Assembly: GCA_036008465.1 (NCBI GenBank)
Contig: DASYNP010000095.1
Span: 104,706-168,705 of the forward strand
Length of the DNA: 64,000 nt
Direction of reading: 5' to 3'
From: DASPSM01 sp036008465
GTDB lineage: Bacteria > Planctomycetota > Planctomycetia > Planctomycetales > Planctomycetaceae
The notes beneath the pieces are model-generated. The model saw nothing but the letters and a program-made list of their open reading frames with translations. It did not search any database and was not told where the DNA came from. Shown here in pieces: positions 1 to 7,546 of the stretch. A program made the translations under genes and the position numbers. Each line of letters starts with the position of its first letter. Positions within the stretch are counted from its first letter, which is position 1.

Positions 1-1
1 G

Positions 2-1147
2 ACTCGCGGGCACACGACGCCGCCGAAAACGGGGAATACCGCAAGCGGGGCGAATGCCAAGCCGCAACCGAAAAAGCGCAGGCTCACCGATGAGGAAGAG
101 GCCTGGATGCCGAAGGTCCATGGCCTCGTCTCGCGCTTGTACGGCAGCGATCGTGAAAAATCCCAGCAGGCCAAAAACGCGCTGCTCAACATCGACGACA
201 CCGACGCCATTCCCGCGCTCAGCACGTATCTGGGCAGCAGCCGCGACGAAGAGGCCCGGCACCTGTTCGTCGTGATTCTGCACAACATGAAGGGGCCGAA
301 GCCAGTCTATTATTTCGTTGCCCTCTCGCTTTACGATCGGTCGCCGCAAATTCGCTCCGAGGCGCGGAAGGCAATCCGAGAGGACCAGCTCGAGTCGGCG
401 CGGGTGTTGTACATCGCCGCCCTGCGTTCGGGCCCGCCGCGGTTGGCGCGGATTGCAGCAATTGGAATCGGCGAGATCGGCGATCCGCACGGCGACTCGG
501 TGCCGTTCTTGGTCAACGCCCTCGTCAGTTATGGAACCATCGCGACGATCACCGAGCCGGCCCAGTACGGCTTACTCTACACGATCACCGTCAGCGCCAC
601 GCCGGGGCTCAATTTATCCGGCAGTGCGTTCGACATGCCGACTCTGGGGGCGTTTTATACGGGCGAAGGCTCGTCGCCGATCTACCTCAATCCGATTGGC
701 ACGGCCCAGGCGGAGGCCGCGCTCAAAAAGGCGACCGGCCCTGGCCAATCTTTGGGGATCGGCGGCACGATTAACGTCCGCGACGGGTTCTACGGAGCAC
801 AAGGCATTCAGGACTTCATGCCCAATTCCAAGGGGGCGCCGAACGTCCAGCTGCAGGAGACTCAAAATATGGCCCTGGGCCTCCGGATGGGACCCACGTC
901 GAACGACAACACCTACTCGGTGCCGGTCATCGGGAAAGTCGCTCCCGCGTATGACAAAAAGATTCGGGGAAGAGCAGACCACCCGGAAGTGCTCGACGCT
1001 TTGCTGAAAATCACCGATCAAAAATATCCGGGCCACGGATTTAATCAGGATCGCTGGCGGGCCTGGTGGGCAAACGAGAAAATCAATCGCGACCTGCGGA
1101 AGCCGGCTGCGCCCGACCGCGTCATTCCCAGCAATGCCGCGCATTAG
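2..1147 (+). CDS. HEAT-like repeat protein, 5'-partial (first of a tandem pair)
   Basis: The frame is open from the left edge, so the N-terminus is missing; the first internal Met is at 107, but homology to the next gene clearly starts upstream of it. About 380 residues are visible. A Pro/Lys-rich linker (PKKRRLTDEEEAW) is followed by helical repeats of HEAT type (GDPHGDSVPFLVNALV and similar), then a low-complexity middle, then a conserved end (HPEVLDALLKITDQ, FNQDRWRAWW). The gene at 1182 has the same architecture and strong identity in both flanks, so this is a tandem duplication. By analogy with that copy it is probably secreted. The function is unknown; HEAT repeats usually mediate protein-protein contacts. 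Confidence 0.8.
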   Translation, partial: TRGHTTPPKTGNTASGANAKPQPKKRRLTDEEEAWMPKVHGLVSRLYGSDREKSQQAKNALLNIDDTDAIPALSTYLGSSRDEEARHLFVVILHNMKGPKPVYYFVALSLYDRSPQIRSEARKAIREDQLESARVLYIAALRSGPPRLARIAAIGIGEIGDPHGDSVPFLVNALVSYGTIATITEPAQYGLLYTITVSATPGLNLSGSAFDMPTLGAFYTGEGSSPIYLNPIGTAQAEAALKKATGPGQSLGIGGTINVRDGFYGAQGIQDFMPNSKGAPNVQLQETQNMALGLRMGPTSNDNTYSVPVIGKVAPAYDKKIRGRADHPEVLDALLKITDQKYPGHGFNQDRWRAWWANEKINRDLRKPAAPDRVIPSNAAH

Positions 1148-1181
1148 TCGGATGCATTCGATTGTCGGGAGGAGAACGGCC

Positions 1182-2411
1182 ATGAACCTTCGAGAGGGGT
1201 GCCCACGAGTTCTCGCCCTCGCGACGGGAATCGCCCTCTGGCTTCAGGCGGGCCTTCTGCCCGCGGACAGCGTCAAGCTCACTGGTGGCGGCGCCCTGAA
1301 CGGCTCGGTGACGACGAGTGCCAAATCGATCGCCGTACGGACTCCGTCCGGCGCGGTAATCGTGTTCGACCGGGGCGACGTCATGCAGGTCACCCACGGC
1401 AAAGCCTCGGTCTCAATCGCCGTCTCGAAGTCCGCCAATTCGAAGACCAAATCTCAGCCAAAGAAGCGCAAGCTGACCGCCGAAGAAGACGCTTGGGTGC
1501 CGAAGGTCCGGCAAGTCGCCGGCCGGCTCTACGCCGCCGATGCCGAAAAATCGCGGCGGGCTCAAACGGAGCTGCTCAACATCGACGACTCGGACGCTCT
1601 CCCCGCACTGAGCACTTACCTGGGCAGCAGCCGCAGCGCCGAAGGTCGCCGGCTGTATGTGACAATCCTCCACAACATCAAGGGCCCGAAGCCTGTTTAT
1701 TACCTGGTGGCCCTGTCGCTCTTCGATCTGTTCCCCGAGATTCGCGACGAAGCCCGCAGGGCATTGCGCGACGACCAGCTCGACGCGGCCCGACTCTTGT
1801 ATATCACCGCATTGCGCTCCGGCGCGCCGCGATTGGCTCGACTTGCCGCGGTTGCGCTCGGGGAGATTGGCGATCCGAGAGGCGATTCGGTTCCGTATCT
1901 GATCGACGCGCTCGTCACCTACGGGACCGTTGCGGCGATGAGGGCGCGGGCCACTGCCGACGTCCTTTACATGAACACGATGTCAGCCACGCCAGGCCTC
2001 AATCTGAACGACGCCGCAGCGATGTTGATGGGCTCCGCCAGTTGTGGACCGCAACACCGCGGCGCCAACAGCCCGAATTCGCAGGGGACACCAACCGCAG
2101 CCACAGCCCAAGTCCTCGGGTCCAGCTCGCAAAATAATTTGGGGACGTTGGGGGCCACTCTGACGGAGGACGAACTTTACCAGCCACCTCACTCGAAGTG
2201 CAAAAAGAAGCAGGACAGCCCGCTGCAGGGATACGTCGACCATCCGGAAGTCCTCGACGCGCTGCTGAAGATCACCGACCAGCCCCATCCCGGCTACGGG
2301 TTCAACCAGGACCGTTGGCGGAGTTGGTGGGCGAACGAGAAAACCGACCGCGAACTGCAAAAACCGGCTGCTCGCGACCGGGTCGTTGCGAGGGGTGGGA
2401 CAGCACATTAG
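1182..2411 (+). CDS. Secreted HEAT-like repeat protein (second tandem paralog)
   Basis: The protein has 409 residues from the ATG at 1182, preceded by GGAGGAG at good spacing; an in-frame ATG at 1134 overlaps the previous gene and has no better site. The N-terminus is a signal peptide (basic start, hydrophobic ALATGIALWLQAGLL, then PADS). A short beta-rich segment (SVKLTGGGALNGSV) follows, then a Lys-rich linker, HEAT-like helices, a variable Asn/Gly/Thr-rich stretch and the conserved tail FNQDRWRSWW. It is paralogous to the preceding gene; the two differ most at about residues 260-350. Export to the periplasm or cell surface is inferred. No enzyme motif is visible. Confidence 0.85.
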   Translation: MNLREGCPRVLALATGIALWLQAGLLPADSVKLTGGGALNGSVTTSAKSIAVRTPSGAVIVFDRGDVMQVTHGKASVSIAVSKSANSKTKSQPKKRKLTAEEDAWVPKVRQVAGRLYAADAEKSRRAQTELLNIDDSDALPALSTYLGSSRSAEGRRLYVTILHNIKGPKPVYYLVALSLFDLFPEIRDEARRALRDDQLDAARLLYITALRSGAPRLARLAAVALGEIGDPRGDSVPYLIDALVTYGTVAAMRARATADVLYMNTMSATPGLNLNDAAAMLMGSASCGPQHRGANSPNSQGTPTAATAQVLGSSSQNNLGTLGATLTEDELYQPPHSKCKKKQDSPLQGYVDHPEVLDALLKITDQPHPGYGFNQDRWRSWWANEKTDRELQKPAARDRVVARGGTAH

Positions 2412-2525
2412 TGGTTCTACGGGGTCCAGTCGCGTAAGCTCATGAGGCCATCGTTCCCTAGCCCGATTTCTGGAAAGATGGGCTGGAAAGGTGTCCGAGG
2501 GTCTCCTTATACTCGGTGACACAGC

Positions 2526-2756
2526 ATGAATCGGCCCGCTCTTGCATTTCGAGAGATCTATCCCTCGATGTCGTCCCTGCCAAAACGCGTTCTGTATGCC
2601 TCAATGGGGCTGGCAGGGGTCGTCGCGGCCGCTTGCGTTCTCGATTTAGTCGGCGGCTGGACGTTCGCCCACCACTGGGGCATGGACGTGATGCTGCTGA
2701 TCGGCGCGGGCATCGTCATTTACCTGGCGATCGACGCGCTGGCCGAGCAGAAGTAG
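2526..2756 (+). CDS. Small two-helix membrane protein
   Basis: This 76-residue protein has two hydrophobic segments (about 25-44, VLYASMGLAGVVAAACVLDL, and 52-68, GMDVMLLIGAGIVIYLAI) and a short charged tail, EQK. A second in-frame ATG at 2568 would give 62 residues and still keep both helices; neither start has a strong ribosome binding site. It lies alone between the HEAT-like pair and a convergent dehydrogenase. I do not recognise a family; an inner-membrane location is inferred from hydrophobicity. Confidence 0.65.
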   Translation: MNRPALAFREIYPSMSSLPKRVLYASMGLAGVVAAACVLDLVGGWTFAHHWGMDVMLLIGAGIVIYLAIDALAEQK

Positions 2757-2808
2757 AGCGCGCTCAAAGCGAATCATCCGCCGGTTGGCGGAGCGGGTCC
2801 CCTGGGTC

Positions 2809-3630
2809 TCACAGGAAAAAGTCCTGCATGAGATCCGCGCCCGGTGTCACGGCGTAGCGGGCGAAATCCTGAACCCCCTCGGCTCGCAGCACATCCTCGT
2901 CGACGAAGAAATTGCCCGTGCATTCGGCGCTGGGCCGCACGAAGATCGCGTGGGCCGCATCGGCCACGATCTCGGGCTTGCGGCAGTGCTTCACGGCCTC
3001 GGCCCCGCCCAAGAGATTTTGCACCGCCGCGGTGTCGATCCCTGTCCGCGGCCAAAGTGCATTGACCGCGACCCTACGACTGCGGAATTCCTCGGCCATT
3101 CCCAGCACGCACATGCTCATGCCGTACTTTGCCATCGTGTAGGCCACGTTCCCAGCGAACCATTTGGCCTGCATGTTGAGCGGCGGCGAAATATTGAGAA
3201 TGTGCGGATTGGCCGCCGTCAACAGGTACGGCAGGCAAACGCGCGACGTCAAAAACGTGCCGCGGACGTTGACGCCGAACATCAGGTCGAACCGCTTAAT
3301 CTCCGTCTCGAGCGTCCCCGTGAGCTGGATGGCGCTGGCATTATTGACGCAGATGTCGATGCCGCCGAACGTCTCGGCCGTTTTGGCGGCGGCCGCCTGC
3401 ACCTGGTCCTCAAAGCGGATGTCGGCGGCGCAGGCCAGGCCGCGCCCGCCTGCCTTTTCAATCTCGCTGACGGCGGTGTGAATCGTGCCGGGGAGCCGAG
3501 GGTGCGGATCAACAGTCTTCGCGACAACGGCGATGTTGGCTCCATCCTGAGCGGCCCGCAAGGCGATGGCCAGACCGATCCCGCGGCTTGCGCCAGTGAT
3601 AAAGAGAGTCTTGCCTTTGAGCGTGGACAT
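2809..3630 (-). CDS. Short-chain dehydrogenase/reductase (HSDL2-like)
   Basis: The protein has 273 residues, the usual SDR length. The N-terminal Rossmann motif is TGASRGIG (residues 13-20), the strand-4 motif is NNAS, and the active-site pair sits in YTMAKYGMS (YxxxK). The catalytic Ser before the Tyr is in LNISPPL. A segment near KTVDPHPRLPGTIHT after strand 2 is characteristic of the HSDL2/hydroxysteroid-dehydrogenase-like-2 group. It is therefore expected to be a soluble NAD(P)-dependent oxidoreductase, possibly linked to lipid metabolism; the substrate is unknown. It is transcribed leftwards with no obvious operon partner, though a glyoxalase-like gene lies upstream on the same strand. 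Confidence 0.9.
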   Translation of the reverse strand: MSTLKGKTLFITGASRGIGLAIALRAAQDGANIAVVAKTVDPHPRLPGTIHTAVSEIEKAGGRGLACAADIRFEDQVQAAAAKTAETFGGIDICVNNASAIQLTGTLETEIKRFDLMFGVNVRGTFLTSRVCLPYLLTAANPHILNISPPLNMQAKWFAGNVAYTMAKYGMSMCVLGMAEEFRSRRVAVNALWPRTGIDTAAVQNLLGGAEAVKHCRKPEIVADAAHAIFVRPSAECTGNFFVDEDVLRAEGVQDFARYAVTPGADLMQDFFL

Positions 3631-3712
3631 GAGGGGAACCCTTGAGAAGCTGATCCGAAGTGAGAAGGCATCCGAGCATACCGGTGGCGCCGGCGCTCCG
3701 CCAGCGTCACAT

Positions 3713-4126
3713 TCACGCAGTCCCAGGCGAGCGGCGGGCGTCAGCCCCCCGGTTCTGATTCGACGGGCAACGCTCGATTAACTCGACGCGATTCCCGAAC
3801 GGATCGCGAAACTCAAATCGCTCGCAGCCAGGGATCGGTACGCCGCCTTCCAGGGCAATCCCCTGCTCTTCCAGCCGCGTCCGCCAGGATGCAAGATCCT
3901 CGACCGCGAAGGCCACGTGCGCCTTAGTCGCCCTCCGATTTACGCCGTCCTCGGTTCCTACGTGGAGTTCGCGATCGCCGACCTTCAGCCAGAATCCGCC
4001 CCGCGGTTTGAGTGCGGCGGGCTTTTCAATCTCGGGCAGGCCGAGCACGCCGCAATAGAATGCTCGCGCGGCGGTCTCCTGCCCGCTGGGAACGGTAATC
4101 TGGACGTGGTCGATGCCGATGATCAT
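3713..4126 (-). CDS. Glyoxalase/VOC-fold protein
   Basis: This 137-residue protein has the vicinal-oxygen-chelate layout: IDHVQITV at the start, AFYCGVLGLPEIE, FWLKVGDRELHVG in the first half, AHVAFAVEDL and RFEFRDPFGNRVELIE in the second. His in DHVQ, His in ELHVG, His in AHVAF and Glu in VELIE are in metal-site positions. Such proteins include lactoylglutathione lyases and dioxygenases; the substrate cannot be told. The last 15 or so residues (NQNRGADARR and on) are encoded by a dispersed palindromic repeat, so the natural C-terminus was probably just after VELIERC. Confidence 0.88.
   Translation of the reverse strand: MIIGIDHVQITVPSGQETAARAFYCGVLGLPEIEKPAALKPRGGFWLKVGDRELHVGTEDGVNRRATKAHVAFAVEDLASWRTRLEEQGIALEGGVPIPGCERFEFRDPFGNRVELIERCPSNQNRGADARRSPGTA
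3725..3757. repeat. Half copy of a dispersed REP-like palindromic repeat
   Basis: The sequence GGCGAGCGGCGGGCGTCAGC, followed by CCCCCGGTTCT, matches one arm of the inverted repeat at 40071-40155. It overlaps the 3' end of the VOC-fold gene and supplies its final codons. Confidence 0.6.
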
Positions 4127-4218
4127 GGCTTTTCCTGCGGCTGACGCTTCACGCTCGCCACGGACGAAGTCGTACTCTATGGTATCATCAACGCAGCAAG
4201 CCGCTGTCGCGGCAGATT

Positions 4219-5442
4219 GTGAGGTCGTTCGTGTGTCGATCGTCTATTTCGCCCCTTTCTCGCTCGAGCCTGGCTCTCGCTGGGTTGCTCATCGCGGGTT
4301 GGACCGCCTGCGCTGACGCGCAGCTCTATGAAGTGAAGCCGAATCGAAACGATCCCAATTACCGCCGCCGGCCGGCGCAATCCGACCCCAATGCCACTCC
4401 GCCGGGGGGCGTCGACACGCGGATCAACGTCGAGATTTTCTGCGGCAGCGATAACGCGGGATTCGAGGCCCAGCGCTGGTCACCGACCTTCGAGCGAGCC
4501 GGGGTCTATTTGCGAATTCGCTCCGAAATGCCGGGCGACAAACTCTCGATCCGCGAGAAACAGTACGGAAAGCTCCGCGAAGTGTCCCTCGTCGGGCGGC
4601 TGGAAATGAACGGCTCCCTCACGTTCGAGGGGCGCAAGTTCAAACCCAGTGAGACGTCGGCACTGACCGAATGGCTGGCTGAACTGAAGACCTACGGTTC
4701 CCAAGGGAGCCCCCGGGGCAAAGCCCTTTGGGGTTTGAGTAACGAGCAATTCGACGCGCTCTTTCGCGCCTTGGGGAGCCCCGTCGAGCAGGAAATCGGC
4801 GATCAGCCATTGGACGAGGCCCTCCGCGGACTGGGCCTGTCGGACAAGTATCCATTCCGATTGTCGTACGCAGCCAAACAGGTCGTCGCGACGGCGCCAC
4901 GGTCAAAGTCGCGGCTGCAATTGCGCGGGTTTTCGCAGGGCACGGCGTTGGCTCTGCTCTTGTCACAATACGGTCTCGGTTTTCGCCCCGAACGCAGCCC
5001 CGCGGGGAAGATCGAACTCGTCGCCCTTCCGGCCGACGATTCGCAGTCGCTTTGGCCGACCGGCTGGGACCATTTGGAGGGAACGTCTCCCGTGTCGATC
5101 GCTCCGAAATTATTCACGCAAACGCTGGTCGAACTGAAGGACCAAAAGTTGGGCGACGTGCTCGAGGCGATCGGCCAGAAAACGAATACGCCGGTCCTCT
5201 TAGATTACGCGAAAATCGAGGCGCGGGGTCTCGACGTCAACTCGATTTCGGTAACCGTCGAAAAGCGGCGCTATGCCTGGGCGTCGCTCTTGACGCGGAT
5301 CACCAGCCCGTCGTTCCTCAGCATCAAGATCTGCTGCGACGAAGCCCGCAAACCGTTTGTCTGGGTCACCCCGCTGAAAAACACCGGATCGCTGCCCCGT
5401 CGGCGGCCAGCCAAACCGGCCGCGGCCGCTCCGGCCGAATGA
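4219..5442 (+). CDS. Secreted planctomycete protein with a secretin-type STN-like domain
   Basis: The protein has 407 residues from GTG 4219. The N-terminus carries a signal peptide (SLALAGLLIAGWTACADA) and mature start QLYEV. A segment at about 300-385 (ELKDQKLGDVLEAIGQKTN, then VLLD, then a WASLL helix and FVWVTPL) resembles the short N-terminal domain of secretins and TonB transducers, a domain often reused in planctomycete secreted proteins. The end is Pro/Ala-rich. The central part has no family I recognise. The ThDP decarboxylase pair follows after 22 bases but is cytoplasmic, so a functional link is doubtful. The periplasmic location is inferred. Confidence 0.75.
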   Translation: MRSFVCRSSISPLSRSSLALAGLLIAGWTACADAQLYEVKPNRNDPNYRRRPAQSDPNATPPGGVDTRINVEIFCGSDNAGFEAQRWSPTFERAGVYLRIRSEMPGDKLSIREKQYGKLREVSLVGRLEMNGSLTFEGRKFKPSETSALTEWLAELKTYGSQGSPRGKALWGLSNEQFDALFRALGSPVEQEIGDQPLDEALRGLGLSDKYPFRLSYAAKQVVATAPRSKSRLQLRGFSQGTALALLLSQYGLGFRPERSPAGKIELVALPADDSQSLWPTGWDHLEGTSPVSIAPKLFTQTLVELKDQKLGDVLEAIGQKTNTPVLLDYAKIEARGLDVNSISVTVEKRRYAWASLLTRITSPSFLSIKICCDEARKPFVWVTPLKNTGSLPRRRPAKPAAAAPAE

Positions 5443-5464
5443 TTCGTGCACTGAGGCACTCAAT

Positions 5465-5953
5465 ATGTTCGCCGGGTCGGAGATCCTCGAAGTCTATCGC
5501 GAGATGGGCGTCACGCATGTCGTGGCGCTTCCCGACAGCACGATCGGCCCGTGGGAGTCCACGATCCGCGAGGCCGGTTCGCCGAAGCTCGTGCGAGTCT
5601 GCCGGGAGGGCGAGGCTTGGGCGATTGCCGGGGGGCTTTATCTGGGCGGAGCGCGTCCGGTCGTGATGATTCAATGTACGGGGCTCTTCGAGTCCGGCGA
5701 CGCGCTGCGGAACGTGCTCTTCGATTACCGCATTCCGTTGTTTTCGCTGATCGGGTATCGCAGCTATCTCAGTCAAACCGCGATCCCGAACGACTCGGCC
5801 CGTACGTTTACCGAACCAATCCTTAAGGCTTGGGGGATCGATTACCGCCTGATCGACGTGCCGGAAAAGAAGGCCCAGATCGTGGAGCACTACCGCCACT
5901 GTCAATCGGCCGGACATCCTGGCTGTGCGCTGATCGCGGAAGGCAAAGGATAG
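5465..5953 (+). CDS. ThDP-dependent decarboxylase, alpha (PYR-domain) subunit, sulfopyruvate decarboxylase-like
   Basis: This 162-residue protein corresponds to the N-terminal pyrimidine-binding half of a thiamine-diphosphate decarboxylase. The segment CREGEAWAIAGGLYLGG holds the conserved Glu that activates the cofactor, and VMIQCTGLFESGDAL matches the same fold. The partner half is encoded 11 bases downstream (5965), so the two form a split enzyme like ComD/ComE sulfopyruvate decarboxylase; phosphonopyruvate decarboxylase is a fused relative. The reaction is probably decarboxylation of a 2-oxoacid. Neighbouring genes give no hint of coenzyme M or phosphonate metabolism, so the substrate stays open. 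Confidence 0.85.
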   Translation: MFAGSEILEVYREMGVTHVVALPDSTIGPWESTIREAGSPKLVRVCREGEAWAIAGGLYLGGARPVVMIQCTGLFESGDALRNVLFDYRIPLFSLIGYRSYLSQTAIPNDSARTFTEPILKAWGIDYRLIDVPEKKAQIVEHYRHCQSAGHPGCALIAEGKG

Positions 5954-5964
5954 TCAGGCCCAGC

Positions 5965-6585
5965 ATGCCCGTTCCAAGCGTGATGTCAAAACGGATGACG
6001 CTCGTCGAAGCTCTCGAAGTTCTGCACGCGGTGCGGCGTGGCGAGGTCGTCGTCACGACGATGGGCAATGCCCGTGAGTGGCAAAAGCTCGGCAAAGACG
6101 CGCTCGACTTAATCTACGTTCCCTCGAGCATGGGGCAAGGCACGTCAATCGCCCTGGGAATCGCGCTGGCCCAGCCCGATCGCAAGGTGGTTGTCTGCAA
6201 CGGCGACGGTTCGATGCTGATGAACTTGGGTTCGTTGGTGACGATCAGTGCGCAGGCGCCGGCCAACCTCACCGTCATCGTCTTCGACAACGGCGTCTAC
6301 GAAGTGACGGGCGCTCAGCCGACCGCCGCAGCTCCCGCTCTGCGGCCGAATTCCGCACCGGTCGATTTTGCCGCGCTCGCGCGGGCGTCGGGATTCACGC
6401 GCGTCTACACGTTCGATGCGGTCGAACCGTGGCGCAACGCGGTCGGCGAAATCCTGAACGGAACGGGACCGACGTTCGTGCAATTGCGGGTCGAGCCAGT
6501 GGCCGACGGAGGACTCCCCGCTTTTCCTGGTCCGGCCCCAGATCGGGCCGTCGCCCTGCGTGCGGCCCTTAGACGGGCGGAATGA
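5965..6585 (+). CDS. ThDP-dependent decarboxylase, beta (PP-domain) subunit, sulfopyruvate decarboxylase-like
   Basis: The protein has 206 residues from ATG 5965; ATG 5983 is possible. It has the diphosphate-binding motif GDGSMLMNLGSL (the GDG...N signature that binds Mg-ThDP) followed by VIVFDNGVYEVTG, typical of ComE-type subunits. The middle contains YVPSSMGQGTSIALGIALA. Together with the preceding gene it makes one active site at a subunit interface. The pair is co-transcribed by spacing. The last 17 bases overlap convergently with the hemolysin III gene. The terminal region, rich in Ala and Arg, is not conserved in the family as far as I can tell. Confidence 0.87.
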   Translation: MPVPSVMSKRMTLVEALEVLHAVRRGEVVVTTMGNAREWQKLGKDALDLIYVPSSMGQGTSIALGIALAQPDRKVVVCNGDGSMLMNLGSLVTISAQAPANLTVIVFDNGVYEVTGAQPTAAAPALRPNSAPVDFAALARASGFTRVYTFDAVEPWRNAVGEILNGTGPTFVQLRVEPVADGGLPAFPGPAPDRAVALRAALRRAE

Positions 6586-7249
6586 CGTAGAGCATGACCG
6601 CGCAGTAGTGGCAAACACTCGCGCTCATCACCAGCACGTGCCACACCGCGTGAAAGTACGGATACTTTTCGTCCAGCATCAAAAAGAGGATGCCCAAGGT
6701 GTAGAGCACCCCGCCGAGAAAGATCAGCACCATGGCACCGGCCGGCATCACATGGGCAATCTCGCGGATCGCGATGAGCGGAATCCACGCCAACAGCACG
6801 TAGGCCCCGACCGACACGTTCCGCATTCGTCGGAAGCAGACTTTAAAGAAGATGCCGACGCAGGTCAGGCCCCACATCACCAGCGTCAGTCCCCACAGCC
6901 AGCCGTGACGAAAGTACGACAGCGCGAACGGCGTGAACGTCCCGGCGATCAGCAGGAAAATGCACACCTGGTCGAGCATGCGGAAGAAGTGCCGCATGGG
7001 GGGCGTGCGAAACGTATGCGACAAAGTCGACGCCGCGTAAAGCGCCACGAGCGACCCCGCATAGACGCAACAGCCGAAGAACTGCAGAGGGTCGCTGTGC
7101 ACGCGGGCCGAGTTCACCAACACCACGGCCCCCACCACGCTCAAGAGCAGACCCAGCCCGTGCGTGAGCTGGTTCGCCGTTTCCTCGGAGAGGTCCAAGG
7201 ATTGCGTGCTCGTCTCGGCCAAAGGGCCTCGATCGACCAAGGCGCTCAT
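6569..7249 (-). CDS. Hemolysin III / PAQR-family membrane protein
   Basis: The 226-residue protein has seven predicted membrane helices. The hallmarks of the hemolysin III (YqfA/PAQR-like) family are present: ETANQLTHGLG near the N-terminus, YAASTLSHTF, the MLDQVCIFLLIAGTFTPF segment and the C-terminal YFHAVWHVLVM with conserved His. The conserved His and Asp residues resemble the zinc-binding hydrolase site of PAQR/CREST proteins. Despite the name, haemolysis is not established for most members; a role in membrane lipid homeostasis is likely. It is monocistronic and faces the decarboxylase pair. Confidence 0.93.
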   Translation of the reverse strand: MSALVDRGPLAETSTQSLDLSEETANQLTHGLGLLLSVVGAVVLVNSARVHSDPLQFFGCCVYAGSLVALYAASTLSHTFRTPPMRHFFRMLDQVCIFLLIAGTFTPFALSYFRHGWLWGLTLVMWGLTCVGIFFKVCFRRMRNVSVGAYVLLAWIPLIAIREIAHVMPAGAMVLIFLGGVLYTLGILFLMLDEKYPYFHAVWHVLVMSASVCHYCAVMLYVIPPV

Positions 7250-7546
7250 CGAATTTTGTCCCTTGGCTTAAGTTTACGCTCAGAAGTGTGCGGAAAGGGG
7301 CCGCATTTTATTGATATCGGCACTCGAAACCAGGGGAATTGAACGAGAGAGCGCCAAGTCTCGATGCTGTCTGGTTTTCAGCACTTGGCACGCGTTGCCG
7401 TGGGGAACTGCTCTTTCCCAGAAATCTCTTTTTGGTTGTAATCCCCGCGCGCTGGCGGTCACGCGGACCTCGAAAACATTGCGTCCGCGAGACGAAGCGA
7501 CCGCCGCAAAGAACCTGTCCTTACCTGTCGCACCAGGGGATCACCC

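Noticed and set aside
2785..3645. 286-codon frame on the plus strand
   Set aside because: It is the shadow of the short-chain dehydrogenase gene, which has clear family motifs.
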